In this document: positions 1 to 12,645 of the stretch, in pieces
Position numbering within the stretch: the first letter of the stretch is position 1
How the letters are laid out: each line of letters begins with the position of its first letter
Assembly (NCBI GenBank): GCA_947497945.1
Contig: CANMIP010000001.1
Coordinates: forward strand, 248,001 to 312,000
Direction of reading: 5' to 3'
DNA from: an uncultured Tropicimonas sp.
GTDB taxonomy: Bacteria; Pseudomonadota; Alphaproteobacteria; Rhodobacterales; Rhodobacteraceae
Length of the DNA stretch: 64,000 nucleotides
The notes under the pieces: generated by a model
The model's database searches: none
What the model saw: only the letters and a program-made list of their open reading frames with translations
What the model was told of the DNA's origin: nothing
Program-made: the position numbers and the translations under genes

Positions 1-512
1 TCATGATCCGTCCGGGGGAAGACCGGCTCGATTCGCGACTGGCGGCAGAGGGCTTCCGCATCAAGGACCCCGTCACGCTCTATCTCGGTCCCGTCGAGAC
101 GCTCGCTGTCGCTCCACCGCCGGTCTCGGCCTTCCAGGTTGCCTGGCCGCCAATGCGCATCCAGGAAGAACTCTGGCTGGAAGGGGGCATCGGCCCGGGG
201 CGGCTGGCAGTCATGGCGCGGGCCGAGGGGTCGAAATGCGCCATACTCGGGCGCAGCAAGGATCAACCGGCCGGCACCGCCTTCGTCGCTTGCGACCGTG
301 ATATCGCCCTGCTTCACGCTCTGGAAGTGACGCCACGGCTGCGGCGCGGCGGGGCCGCCGTCAACATGATGCATGGCGCGGCGATCTGGGCGAAAAGCCA
401 GGGCGCGAGCTGGCTCGCCGTGCTCGTCACACGGGAGAATGTTCCGGCCAACGCGCTCTATTCCGCACTGGGAATGTCGCCGGTCGGGGGCTATCACTAC
501 AGGGTGAAATAG
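1..512 (+). CDS. GNAT-family N-acetyltransferase, 5'-truncated
   Basis: The reading frame is open from the window edge to the stop at 510-512. An ATG lies at position 3, but the visible 169 residues probably start inside the protein, because the N-terminal sequence reads as the end of a larger domain. The C-terminal half has GNAT character: a hydrophobic strand (ALLHALEVTPRLRRGGAA) leading into an RRGG-type acetyl-CoA pyrophosphate loop and helix, then a late motif with ENVPANALYSALGM, the usual 'N..A..LY..LGF' end of the fold. The family transfers acetyl groups from acetyl-CoA to amines; the substrate here is unknown. Confidence 0.75.
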   Translation, partial: MIRPGEDRLDSRLAAEGFRIKDPVTLYLGPVETLAVAPPPVSAFQVAWPPMRIQEELWLEGGIGPGRLAVMARAEGSKCAILGRSKDQPAGTAFVACDRDIALLHALEVTPRLRRGGAAVNMMHGAAIWAKSQGASWLAVLVTRENVPANALYSALGMSPVGGYHYRVK

Positions 513-634
513 CCGTTGCGGCTGTTGCAGGGAGGAGACGTCATGAGTTTCGGCCTGTTCGGCGCACAACCCGCGCACGTCACCAGCGCGCGCGCTCCCC
601 TTGCACGATGCAGCCAAGCCAGCCGACAACCCAG

Positions 635-1639
635 ATGAAATCACTCCCGCTCCTGCTCCTGCCTGCCATCTGTCTCGCGGCCGCACCATTGCAGGCCCAG
701 ATGGCCGGCTTGCCGGCGGATTCGCGATTACAGGCCGAGCAGTCCGACACGCTGTCCCGGCTCAGCCTGCTGTCCGGGCCCTGGACGGCGGACGGGGCGG
801 AGACGGTCACGGTCGAGGGCGGGACGACGCGCCAGGCCTGGCAGATCGCCGCGACCGGGCTGACGACATTGCAGATCCTCACCCCGCTGAGTGAACAGCT
901 CGAAGCCGCGGGCTACGTCCCGGTCTATGACTGCGCGGATATCGCCTGTGGCGGGTTCGAGTTCCGCTATGCGCTGGACCTGCTGCCGGAACCTGCCATG
1001 CATGTTGATCTCGGCGATTTCCGGTACTACCTGGCCAGCCGCGGAAGTGAAGATCGCCCGGATTACGTCTCACTCGTTGTCAGCCGTGCCTCGGATTCCG
1101 GTTTTATCCACATCACGCGGATCGGCGCGGCGGCCGAAGAAGGGCCCGATCCGCAATCGGCCGGGGATGGCGGCACGGCCGTCTCGCCCCGCCCGCGCCC
1201 GCGGGTCGATCCCGGAGCCGCGTCAACGGCGGAATCCCAGCCTCCGAAGGCAATTGCACCGGGAAAGCTGTCGGAAGGGCTGGACGGCACGGGGCGCGCC
1301 GTTCTTGCCGATCTGACCTTCGAGACCGGTTCCTCTCGGCTCGCGGAGACGACGTTTTCCTCGCTTGACGAACTCGCCGCCTGGCTCGCCGCTCATCCGA
1401 CGGCCCGGATCGTTCTTGTCGGGCATACGGACACGAAGGGCGCGCTCGCGGGGAATATCGCCCTCTCGCGGAAGCGGGCGGCCTCGGTGAGGGATCGGCT
1501 TCGCGATCAGTATAAGATCGCGGCGGAGCGGATGGAGGCAGACGGGGTCGGCTATCTGGCGCCGCTGGTCTCCAACCGGACCGAAACCGGCAGGACCCTC
1601 AATCGGCGGGTGGAGGCCGTACTGGTCAGCGAGGACTGA
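635..1639 (+). CDS. OmpA-family outer membrane / peptidoglycan-binding protein
   Basis: I place the start at the ATG at 635, not the in-frame ATG at 608, because the hydrophobic signal peptide begins there (MKSLPLLLLPAICLAAA, likely cleavage near LQA/Q). This gives about 334 residues. The middle part is poorly conserved and includes a Pro/Arg-rich linker. The last 100 residues form an OmpA C-terminal domain: LADLTFETGSSRL, the core VLVGHTDTKG with the Asp that binds diaminopimelate, and the final NRRVEAVLV strand. Such proteins tether the outer membrane to peptidoglycan. It stands alone, convergent with the LysR gene downstream. Confidence 0.8.
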   Translation: MKSLPLLLLPAICLAAAPLQAQMAGLPADSRLQAEQSDTLSRLSLLSGPWTADGAETVTVEGGTTRQAWQIAATGLTTLQILTPLSEQLEAAGYVPVYDCADIACGGFEFRYALDLLPEPAMHVDLGDFRYYLASRGSEDRPDYVSLVVSRASDSGFIHITRIGAAAEEGPDPQSAGDGGTAVSPRPRPRVDPGAASTAESQPPKAIAPGKLSEGLDGTGRAVLADLTFETGSSRLAETTFSSLDELAAWLAAHPTARIVLVGHTDTKGALAGNIALSRKRAASVRDRLRDQYKIAAERMEADGVGYLAPLVSNRTETGRTLNRRVEAVLVSED

Positions 1640-1656
1640 GCCGCAGTCCAGGCAAC

Positions 1657-1684
1657 AAAAAAAGGCCGGAGCGGGGCTCCGGCC
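1657..1684 (-). terminator. Rho-independent terminator between OmpA-like gene and LysR gene
   Basis: A perfect 9-bp stem (GGCCGGAGC at 1664-1672, GCTCCGGCC at 1676-1684) with a 3-nt loop is flanked on its left by seven A residues (1657-1663). Read on the minus strand this is a stem followed by a T-run, so it most likely ends transcription of the LysR gene. It could also slow plus-strand transcripts. Confidence 0.8.
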
Positions 1685-1714
1685 GAGGTCTTCTCGCTTC
1701 AAGGGATCGTGGAT

Positions 1715-2620
1715 CTACCAGACCTGCGGCTTCTTTTCGGCGAAGCTGCGGACGAGGAAATCGATGAAGGCCCGCACTTTTGGCTGGGTGAAACGCCCCG
1801 GCGGATAAACCGCGTAGATGCCAAGCGGCTCCCTGGGCAGATCCGGGATCGCTTCCTCGACCAGGCCGTCCTTCATCGCCTCCGCGTAGAGGAAGCTCGG
1901 CAGATAGGCGATGCCGAGGCCAGACACCGCAGCGTTGAGCAACGATTGGCCGTCATTGACGGTGAGCCATCCGGCGGTGCGGATCTGGCGCTTCTCGCCC
2001 GAAGGCGCGGTCAGCTTCCAGAGGTTGCCGGAAGACTGGTTGGAATAGTGCAAGAGCTTGTGCTCGTTGAGATCGTCGATCTTCATGGGCCGGCCATATT
2101 GGGCGAAATAGGCCGGGCTCGCGATCATGCGCTTGCTGGTTTCGGTCAGCTTGCGGGCACGCAGCGTGGAATCCTCCAGCTCGCCGATACGGATAGCCAT
2201 GTCGAAGCCTTCCGATATCAGCTCCACATAGCGGTTGTTCAGGATCATGTTGACCGTGATGTCCGGATATTCGGACAGGAAGTCGCCAAGGATCGGTGAG
2301 AGATGATTGACGCCAAAATCGGTCGCGACCGAGATGCGCAGCAGCCCCGAAGGCGCCGATTGCATCGAGGTGACAAGCGCGTCGGCCTCGCCGGCATCGT
2401 TGAGCACGCGGCGGGCACGATCGTAATAGGCCAGGCCGATCTCCGTGGGCGAGACGCGGCGGGTGGTCCGGTTGAGAAGGCGGGCACCGAGCCGGGCCTC
2501 AAGTGAGGAAACATGCTTGGAGACGGCTGACTTGGAGATGCCCATCTTCTTGGCAGCATCCGTGAAGCCGCCCTGGTCCACGACGTTGGCAAAGGCTTCC
2601 ATTTCTGTCAGGCGATCCAT
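1715..2620 (-). CDS. LysR-family transcriptional regulator
   Basis: 301-residue LysR regulator. The chosen start at 2620 gives MDRLTEMEAFANVV, the classic LysR N-terminus; a longer frame from 2830 has a non-homologous extension. Residues 1-60 are the winged HTH (GGFTDAAKKMGISKSAVSKHVSSLEARLG, then RTTRRVSPTEIG). The rest is the periplasmic-binding-like effector domain, with the TDFGVNHLSPIL and TVNDGQSLLNAAVSGLGIAYLPSF stretches seen in regulators of the DsdC/AaeR-like branch. The effector and targets are unknown. It is transcribed in the same direction as fadH upstream, with a 219-bp gap. Confidence 0.85.
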   Translation of the reverse strand: MDRLTEMEAFANVVDQGGFTDAAKKMGISKSAVSKHVSSLEARLGARLLNRTTRRVSPTEIGLAYYDRARRVLNDAGEADALVTSMQSAPSGLLRISVATDFGVNHLSPILGDFLSEYPDITVNMILNNRYVELISEGFDMAIRIGELEDSTLRARKLTETSKRMIASPAYFAQYGRPMKIDDLNEHKLLHYSNQSSGNLWKLTAPSGEKRQIRTAGWLTVNDGQSLLNAAVSGLGIAYLPSFLYAEAMKDGLVEEAIPDLPREPLGIYAVYPPGRFTQPKVRAFIDFLVRSFAEKKPQVW

Positions 2621-2806
2621 AGAGCGGTCCTCGTGAACTCTGTCATACCACGCCGTTATCAGCGTGAATTCCGGCACGATTGGGGCGAGTTGCAGACAAT
2701 GTCTGGATATCATCCGGCATCGTCTTGCCGTGGGAAACACTTGGACACAGTGGGACAGGCCTGGGAGTCCCGAGCTTGCGCGACCGGACCGTTTTTCAAG
2801 GGGACT

Positions 2807-2831
2807 CGTGGCGCCCTTTCCGCGCGCCACG
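2807..2831 (-). terminator. Hairpin just downstream of fadH
   Basis: Perfect 8-bp inverted repeat (CGTGGCGC at 2807-2814, GCGCCACG at 2824-2831) with a 9-nt loop, 9 nt past the fadH stop on the minus strand. There is no real T-run after it, so it may be a weak terminator or an mRNA 3'-end stabiliser. Confidence 0.35.
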
Positions 2832-2839
2832 ATGCGGCT

Positions 2840-4915
<2,076 letters not shown>

Positions 4916-4966
4916 TCACGCGCAACGCGGCGTCAATGCTTGACGTGAACGTAAACGATAGGCGGT

Positions 4967-5350
4967 CTACTGCGCCGTCTCGAGGCAATGGCGCCGGAAG
5001 GCCCGCTTGAGCAGGTCCAGCTCCGCACGCAGGAACTCGACCTCGGCTCGCAGGTCCTCTTCCAGCGGCGCTCCGGCGGCAATTGCAAAGCGCGCCAGCG
5101 TCCGCCCGCTCGACTTTTCCTTGACGAGAAAGGTCTGAACACCGTCCGAAACCAACGCCGCCGGGATCGGAACACTGAGGGTCCAGACATTGGCCATCTC
5201 CGCATCGGGACGCAGCCGGACATCGCGCAGAGCCTCGGCAAAATGCAGCACTTCGATTTCGGGAAGCTCCGCGTTTTCCTGCGGCGCCACGAGCAACCCC
5301 TGCCAGACACCTTCGCGCAGCCGCGCGTTGCTGATTGTGAGCTCGGCCAT
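4967..5350 (-). CDS. Conserved hypothetical protein (127 aa)
   Basis: Small soluble protein without signal peptide or membrane segment. The middle reads as a beta-rich segment (VWTLSVPIPAALVSDGVQTFLV). The C-terminus (EDLRAEVEFLRAELDLLKRAF) is a short amphipathic helix that could form a coiled coil. It lies 10 bp downstream of the 254-aa gene and is probably co-transcribed with it. I do not recognise the family. Confidence 0.65.
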   Translation of the reverse strand: MAELTISNARLREGVWQGLLVAPQENAELPEIEVLHFAEALRDVRLRPDAEMANVWTLSVPIPAALVSDGVQTFLVKEKSSGRTLARFAIAAGAPLEEDLRAEVEFLRAELDLLKRAFRRHCLETAQ

Positions 5351-5360
5351 TCCGCGCCTC

Positions 5361-6125
5361 CTAAATTTCCGCGCGAGGGCGGCGATACATCGTCGTGTCG
5401 CGGATCTCGATCTGGTTCATCTCCGGGTTCTCGAAGATCAGGTCCAGCCAGGCCTTTTCAACCATGCGTTCGTTCAGTTCCGTGTAGGCGAGATCAAACT
5501 CGAGATGGACTTCCCCCGACTCCGCGCGAATCTCCCGCACGCTCTGCTCGGTGTTCGGCCCGTGCCGGACATTGAACCGGGCAAAAAGCTCCAACGGCCG
5601 TTCCAGGCGAAGCAGCATGCGAAGCCCGATCACGTGGCGGCGCAGGAGCCCGTTCGAGGCGTCTTGCGGAATCGCAACGGCAAGGGACAGGAAAGACCCG
5701 TCAAAACGGAACACATCCAGCCGCAACCCGAATGGCGCGCTGTCACTGGCGTTTCGATTGCGGATCTGCCGGAACGAGATCTCGTTCTCCCTGCAATCAT
5801 GATACAGCGTGATTTCAGGAGAGACTTCCGAACCGGAGGCGATCTCCGCGATCCCGGCGGTCGGATTTGCCAGCCGGAAGGCTTCCGGGCGCCAGGACCA
5901 GTCCGCTTCCGCCGGCGTGACCGGCGCGGGACTGTTGTCGACAATCCGGCCATCTGCTGCGCGGCACAACCTGTCGATCTCACGCCTCAATGCGCCGGCG
6001 CGATTCCGCGCCGCCTTCAACTCCGAAAAATCCAGCGACCCGGCGTGATCCGCCAGCCTGGTCCAGTGTTCCAAGGACCGCTGATCGGCCGAGCGCCCGA
6101 TCAGCTTCTTGACTCCAAACGCCAT
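5361..6125 (-). CDS. Conserved hypothetical protein (DUF6478-like)
   Basis: 254-residue cytosolic protein beginning MAFGVKKLIGRSADQRSLEHW. A helical N-terminus (about 1-55) is followed by a segment resembling a Rhodobacterales-restricted family (TLYHDCRENEISFRQIRNRN, then FRFDGSFLSLAVAIP and GLRMLLRLERPLELFARFNVRHGPNT), tentatively DUF6478. No catalytic motif is visible. It is the first gene of a likely two-gene unit with the 127-aa protein. The family assignment is from memory and moderate; the function is unknown. Confidence 0.7.
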   Translation of the reverse strand: MAFGVKKLIGRSADQRSLEHWTRLADHAGSLDFSELKAARNRAGALRREIDRLCRAADGRIVDNSPAPVTPAEADWSWRPEAFRLANPTAGIAEIASGSEVSPEITLYHDCRENEISFRQIRNRNASDSAPFGLRLDVFRFDGSFLSLAVAIPQDASNGLLRRHVIGLRMLLRLERPLELFARFNVRHGPNTEQSVREIRAESGEVHLEFDLAYTELNERMVEKAWLDLIFENPEMNQIEIRDTTMYRRPRAEI

Positions 6126-6174
6126 TCACCCGCACCCGAAACTACGTTGCCGACATTCTTTACGGCAAAACCTT

Positions 6175-6876
6175 TCATTCCTGCAAATAGTTGTCAGGGG
6201 TTTGTTCATCGAGCAACCGTCCTTGACGGGACGGAGAGGCCGAACGGATCTGTCGGACGAACTGCTCCACGGTTCGAAACCCCTCGTCCCGCGCTATCGG
6301 TGCGCCGGGGAGATCGCGCAGCGTCGTGGTCACCATGCGCCCGTTCAGTTCGAAAACAGCACGCCAGCTCTGCGCAAGCCGATCCGGATCATGGCCGGAC
6401 TCGCTGGCGTGGAGGTAGAAGACCCCCTGCCGGCTGAAGCTGGCGCCCAGCGTCATCGCCCTGGCATCGCCGGAGCGGGAAAGCGTGGCCCGCCCGCTCT
6501 CGGACGAGAAGAAGCGGCTCAGTTCTGCCTCGCTGGGAAACTGCGCGCCGCTGCCATCGACCGCGGCCGTCAGCAGCCCGGATGCCTCGGGGCGCGCTGC
6601 GTGGAAATCGCCGGTAATGGCGCGGCAGGAGCCCAGCAGGACAAAGGCTGCCGTCTGCCCGGAGAGGGTTGCCAGGCGGTCGATGCAATATCCGCGTGGC
6701 GCGGAGACGACGACGGAATTGTCGAGAACGGGGAGGGAGGTCTCGACCGGCAGCGGGTCGGCCTCGGGCCGGAAAGCGGCGGCCTGTGCAAACGAGACAC
6801 TCAGAAGCAAGGCGGCGCTGAACAGCGCCGCCAACCAGATCTGCGGATCAGAGATCCATGTAGACATGCCGCTCAT
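6175..6876 (-). CDS. Exported hypothetical protein
   Basis: About 233 residues. Three in-frame starts are possible (GTG 6885, ATG 6876, ATG 6867). I chose 6876; all three lie inside the tail of the dehydratase remnant described next, so conservation there cannot decide. A long hydrophobic N-terminal segment (IWLAALFSAALLLSVSFAQAAA) looks like a signal peptide with AxA cleavage. The mature part contains single Cys residues (YCIDR, GSCRAI) that could form a disulphide, and a C-terminal region ending in RLLDEQTPDNYLQE. No known domain is recognised. Confidence 0.6.
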   Translation of the reverse strand: MSGMSTWISDPQIWLAALFSAALLLSVSFAQAAAFRPEADPLPVETSLPVLDNSVVVSAPRGYCIDRLATLSGQTAAFVLLGSCRAITGDFHAARPEASGLLTAAVDGSGAQFPSEAELSRFFSSESGRATLSRSGDARAMTLGASFSRQGVFYLHASESGHDPDRLAQSWRAVFELNGRMVTTTLRDLPGAPIARDEGFRTVEQFVRQIRSASPSRQGRLLDEQTPDNYLQE

Positions 6877-7150
6877 GTTTGCCACCCGGATGGATCACGG
6901 CCCCCTGCCTGTCGCCACCCACCAGCTGCGCGTATTTTCACAGCGCGCCAGTGGCGTAGATCGTCTCGCGGGGGCCTGCCCAGTTATTCTTGCGTTCGGC
7001 AAGTTCCGCGTCGGTCAACGAAACGGAGATCTCGCCCTTGATTGTTTCGATTGTAATGACATCGCCATTCTGCAGCAACGCGATCGGCCGGCCATGAGCG
7101 GCTTCCGGCCCAACATTGCCAACGCAGATTCCCCACGCCGGGCAGCGCCT
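6848..7150 (-). pseudogene. Remnant of an IlvD/Edd-family dehydratase, C-terminal end only
   Basis: Reading the minus strand from 7150, the frame gives [47 protein letters not shown] and a stretch ending ATGAL, which matches the C-terminal domain of dihydroxy-acid/sugar-acid dehydratases. A TGA at 6938-6940 stands where the family usually has Trp. The same frame then continues KYAQLVGGDRQGAV, IHPGGKHERHVYMDL and a stop at 6848-6850, the family's usual end. Upstream of 7150 the frame is closed by TGA codons, and the Fe-S and Mg-binding regions are missing. It is therefore a decayed copy with a truncation and a nonsense mutation. It differs in sequence from the adjacent intact ilvD, so it is a divergent paralogue rather than a local duplication. 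Confidence 0.85.
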
Positions 7151-7275
7151 TCATCAAGATCGCTCCCCCCTTGCAGGCCATCGCAAACGGCGCTTTCGTG
7201 ACCGGCGTGCTTGCTTCTTCCGGGCACAAGCGGCATGTGAACAGGCGAAGCATCCAAAACGACGGGTCCAGCGAT

Positions 7276-9114
7276 ATGCCACATTACCGATCCAGAAGAT
7301 CAACCCACGGGCGCAACATGGCCGGAGCGCGCGGCCTCTGGCGTGCGACCGGTATGCAGGAAGACGATTTCGGCAAGCCGATCATCGCCGTCGTCAACAG
7401 CTTCACGCAGTTCGTGCCCGGCCATGTGCATCTGAAAGATCTTGGCCAGATGGTCGCACGCGAGATCGAAGCATCGGGCGGCGTGGCAAAGGAATTCAAC
7501 ACCATCGCGGTCGATGACGGCATCGCCATGGGCCATGACGGCATGCTCTATTCGCTGCCCTCCCGCGAGCTGATCGCGGATTCGGTCGAATACATGGTCA
7601 ACGCCCATTGCGCCGATGCGATGGTCTGTATCTCCAATTGCGACAAGATCACGCCGGGCATGCTGATGGCGGCAATGCGGCTCAACATCCCGGCGATCTT
7701 CGTCTCCGGCGGCCCGATGGAGGCCGGCAAGATCGACATCGAAGATCTGGACATGACCAAGATCGACCTCGTGGATGCGATGGTTGCCGCCGCCGATGAC
7801 AAGTTCACCGACGAGCAGGTCCAGCATATCGAAGAAAATGCCTGTCCGACCTGCGGCTCCTGTTCCGGCATGTTCACCGCCAACTCGATGAACTGCCTGG
7901 CCGAGGCGCTTGGCCTTGCGCTTCCGGGCAACGGCTCGACTCTGGCCACCCATGCCGACCGCAAGAATCTCTTCCTGCAAGCCGGCCGCACCATCGTCGG
8001 CATCACCAAGCGCCATTACGAGGGCGAGGAAAAGGGCCTGCTGCCGCGCGAAATCGCGAGCTTCAACGCCTTCGAGAACGCCATGTCGCTCGATATCGCG
8101 ATGGGTGGCTCGACCAATACGGTGCTGCACCTGCTGGCCATCGCCTATGAGGGCGGGGTGGATTTCACCATGGCCGACATGGACCGGCTGTCGCGCAAGG
8201 TGCCCTGCCTGTGCAAGGTCGCGCCCAATATTCACAATGTCCACATGGAGGATGTCCACCGCGCGGGCGGCATCTTCTCGATCCTTGGCGAGCTCTATCG
8301 CGGCGATCTGCTCCATGCCGATGTGCCAACGGTCCATTCCTCGACCATGGGCGAGGCCATCGCCAAATGGGACATCAAGGTCGCCAACAACCCGGAGGCC
8401 GAGGAGCTGTTCCGCGCCGCGCCCGGTGGCGTGCGTACGACGGTTGCCTTCAGCCAGGCGAACCGGTTCAAGGATCTGGATACCGACCGCGAGGCGGGCG
8501 TGATCCGCTCGGTCGAACATGCCTTCAGCAAGGAGGGCGGGCTGGCGGTGCTCTATGGCAATATCGCCGAGAATGGCTGCATCGTGAAAACCGCCGGCGT
8601 GGACGCGAATATCTTGCAATTTTCCGGTTCCGCGAAGGTTTTCGAAAGCCAGGAAGACGCGGTGAACGGTATCCTCAACCGAAAGGTCGAGGCTGGCGAG
8701 GTGGTGATCATCCGCTATGAAGGCCCGCAAGGTGGCCCGGGCATGCAGGAAATGCTCTACCCGACCTCCTATTTGAAATCGAAAGGGCTGGGGAAGAAAT
8801 GCGCCCTGTTGACGGATGGCCGCTTCTCCGGCGGTACATCGGGGCTGTCCATCGGGCACGCTTCGCCCGAAGCCGCCGAGGGCGGGCTGATCGGGCTGGT
8901 CGAAACCGGCGATCTGATCGAGATCGACATCCCTGCGCGCAGCATCAACCTGGCCGTCTCCGAGGAGATCCTTGCCGAACGCCGCGCGGCCAAGGGCCCG
9001 CTGCCCTGGAAACCGGCGGAGCCGCGGCCACGCGCGGTCTCTACCGCTCTCAAGGCCTACGCGATGCTTGCCAGTTCCGCTGCCAAGGGGGGCGTGCGCA
9101 TCCTTCCCGATTGA
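7276..9114 (+). CDS. ilvD: Dihydroxy-acid dehydratase
   Basis: 612 residues from the ATG at 7276 ([20 protein letters not shown]), matching the N-terminus of long-type IlvD; upstream in-frame starts add unrelated sequence. It dehydrates 2,3-dihydroxy-isovalerate and 2,3-dihydroxy-3-methylvalerate in valine, leucine and isoleucine synthesis. Fe-S cluster cysteines are visible in [12 protein letters not shown] and [19 protein letters not shown]. The C-terminal substrate/Mg domain includes [12 protein letters not shown] and [24 protein letters not shown]. The gene stands alone, ends in a strong shared terminator, and faces the dehydratase remnant. Confidence 0.95.
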   Translation: MPHYRSRRSTHGRNMAGARGLWRATGMQEDDFGKPIIAVVNSFTQFVPGHVHLKDLGQMVAREIEASGGVAKEFNTIAVDDGIAMGHDGMLYSLPSRELIADSVEYMVNAHCADAMVCISNCDKITPGMLMAAMRLNIPAIFVSGGPMEAGKIDIEDLDMTKIDLVDAMVAAADDKFTDEQVQHIEENACPTCGSCSGMFTANSMNCLAEALGLALPGNGSTLATHADRKNLFLQAGRTIVGITKRHYEGEEKGLLPREIASFNAFENAMSLDIAMGGSTNTVLHLLAIAYEGGVDFTMADMDRLSRKVPCLCKVAPNIHNVHMEDVHRAGGIFSILGELYRGDLLHADVPTVHSSTMGEAIAKWDIKVANNPEAEELFRAAPGGVRTTVAFSQANRFKDLDTDREAGVIRSVEHAFSKEGGLAVLYGNIAENGCIVKTAGVDANILQFSGSAKVFESQEDAVNGILNRKVEAGEVVIIRYEGPQGGPGMQEMLYPTSYLKSKGLGKKCALLTDGRFSGGTSGLSIGHASPEAAEGGLIGLVETGDLIEIDIPARSINLAVSEEILAERRAAKGPLPWKPAEPRPRAVSTALKAYAMLASSAAKGGVRILPD

Positions 9115-9192
9115 GTGGATGGGGCGGGCGTCCAAAGCCGCCCGCCTCACTCAGGAAATCAGTAACTGTCTCCTGACAGGCAGATGAAACAG

Positions 9193-9224
9193 AAAGGGGC
9201 GGCCCGTTGGGGCCGCCCCTCTTT
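9193..9224. terminator. Bidirectional terminator between ilvD and katG
   Basis: A perfect 10-bp stem (GGGGCGGCCC at 9196-9205, GGGCCGCCCC at 9210-9219) with loop GTTG is flanked by AGAAA on the left and TCTTT on the right. It can therefore terminate both ilvD (plus) and katG (minus), which converge here. Confidence 0.85.
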
Positions 9225-9240
9225 CGGTCTGGAGCCCCGA

Positions 9241-11499
<2,259 letters not shown>

Positions 11500-11525
11500 T
11501 TAGCAAAGAGTATAAATTAAGAGAA

Positions 11526-11562
11526 ATTGCATATTTTCATCGTTATGATAGTTTTAGGTTAT
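11526..11562. promoter_or_regulatory. Candidate OxyR operator in the katG-oxyR intergenic region
   Basis: Four half-sites at the OxyR spacing can be read: ATTG-N7-TCAT-N7-ATAG-N7-TTAT, against the known pattern ATAG-N7-CTAT-N7-ATAG-N7-CTAT. The match is best in the right half (ATAG at 11548-11551, TTAT at 11559-11562). The site runs into the oxyR start codon and lies about 70-110 bp upstream of the katG start, as expected for autoregulation plus katG activation. This is inferred from pattern only. Confidence 0.45.
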
Positions 11563-12466
11563 GAATAATCTTACCCTTCGTCAGCTCCGCTATTTCGAGG
11601 CACTGGCTCGCCACGGCCATTTCGGACGGGCCGCCGAAGATTGTGCCATTTCCCAGCCCGCCCTCTCGGTCCAGATCCGGGAAATGGAGGAAACGCTCGG
11701 CATGCCGCTCTTCGATCGCACGACGCGCTCGGTCTGCCTGACCGGGTTTGGCGAAGAGGTGGCCGGGCGGGTGCGGGACATCCTGCGCTCGATCGATGAG
11801 CTCGGAGAATTGGCGCGCAGCGCGGGAGACGGGCTGGCTGGTCACTTCCGGCTCGGGGTGATCCCGACGGTCGCACCCTACCTGCTGCCGGATGTGATCG
11901 GGCGGCTGACACGCCGGCAGGCCGGGCTGGATATCCGGGTGCGCGAAACGCTGACACAAACCCTGATCGCGGAACTGGCGGAAGGACGGCTGGACGCGGC
12001 CATCGTGGCATTGCCGGTCTCGGAGCCCGGGCTGACCGAGGTTCCGCTCTTCTCCGAGGAATTTGTCCTGGTCCGTCCGGCCGAGGACGCATCCAAGCCC
12101 GTGCCGGATGCCGACGGGCTGAGCGAGATGAAGCTGTTGCTGCTGGAGGAGGGGCATTGCTTCCGGGACCAGGCGCTTGCCTTCTGTTCGACCGGATCTT
12201 CGGCGCCACGCGAGTTGCTGGACGCAAGTTCGCTTTCCACCCTCGTTCAGCTTGTTGGGGCCGGGATCGGGGTGACGCTCATTCCGGAGATGGCGGTCAG
12301 CGTGGAGGCCAGCGCGGCGCGGGTTTCGGTCAGCAAGTTCACCGCGCTGCGTCCCTCGCGGGAGATCGGCATGACTTGGCGAAAATCGAGTCCGCTGGAC
12401 GGACAACTTCGGCAGATAGCAGAGGAGGTCCGGCTCGCGGCGGAGCGGATGCGGCGAGGACGGTAA
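11561..12466 (+). CDS. oxyR: Hydrogen-peroxide-sensing LysR regulator OxyR
   Basis: 301 residues. The LysR HTH is at residues 1-60 (LRQLRYFEALARHGHFGRAA, SQPALSVQIREMEETLG). The redox switch is visible as GHCFRDQALAFC: Cys200 and Cys209 are nine residues apart, as in E. coli OxyR Cys199/Cys208, which form a disulphide on exposure to H2O2. The TSLSTLVQ-like helix (ASSLSTLVQLVGAGIGVTLIPEMA) is also present. Divergent placement next to katG fits control of peroxide defence. Confidence 0.93.
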   Translation: MNNLTLRQLRYFEALARHGHFGRAAEDCAISQPALSVQIREMEETLGMPLFDRTTRSVCLTGFGEEVAGRVRDILRSIDELGELARSAGDGLAGHFRLGVIPTVAPYLLPDVIGRLTRRQAGLDIRVRETLTQTLIAELAEGRLDAAIVALPVSEPGLTEVPLFSEEFVLVRPAEDASKPVPDADGLSEMKLLLLEEGHCFRDQALAFCSTGSSAPRELLDASSLSTLVQLVGAGIGVTLIPEMAVSVEASAARVSVSKFTALRPSREIGMTWRKSSPLDGQLRQIAEEVRLAAERMRRGR

Positions 12467-12520
12467 CCCTGGCGGCGGTCGGATTTCGGTTGTCGGATTC
12501 CCGGCACAAGCCGTCCTGGC

Positions 12521-12580
12521 GCCTGCCCATGGGGGCAGGCAAGCGCGGGCACGGCGACCTTCGGCCGTGAGTCCGTGCCC
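12521..12580. repeat. Two successive hairpins downstream of oxyR
   Basis: GCCTGCCC (12521-12528) pairs with GGGCAGGC (12533-12540), and GGGCACGG (12547-12554) pairs with CCGTGCCC (12573-12580). They lie between the convergent oxyR and molybdenum-hydroxylase genes. Neither is followed by a T-run, so they may act with Rho or as 3'-end structures. Confidence 0.4.
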
Positions 12581-12645
12581 ACCGGCGCACCGCCCCGAAG
12601 GCGGCTACCGGCGCGGCACCGACCTTTGCCGCGCAAGAAACCACG

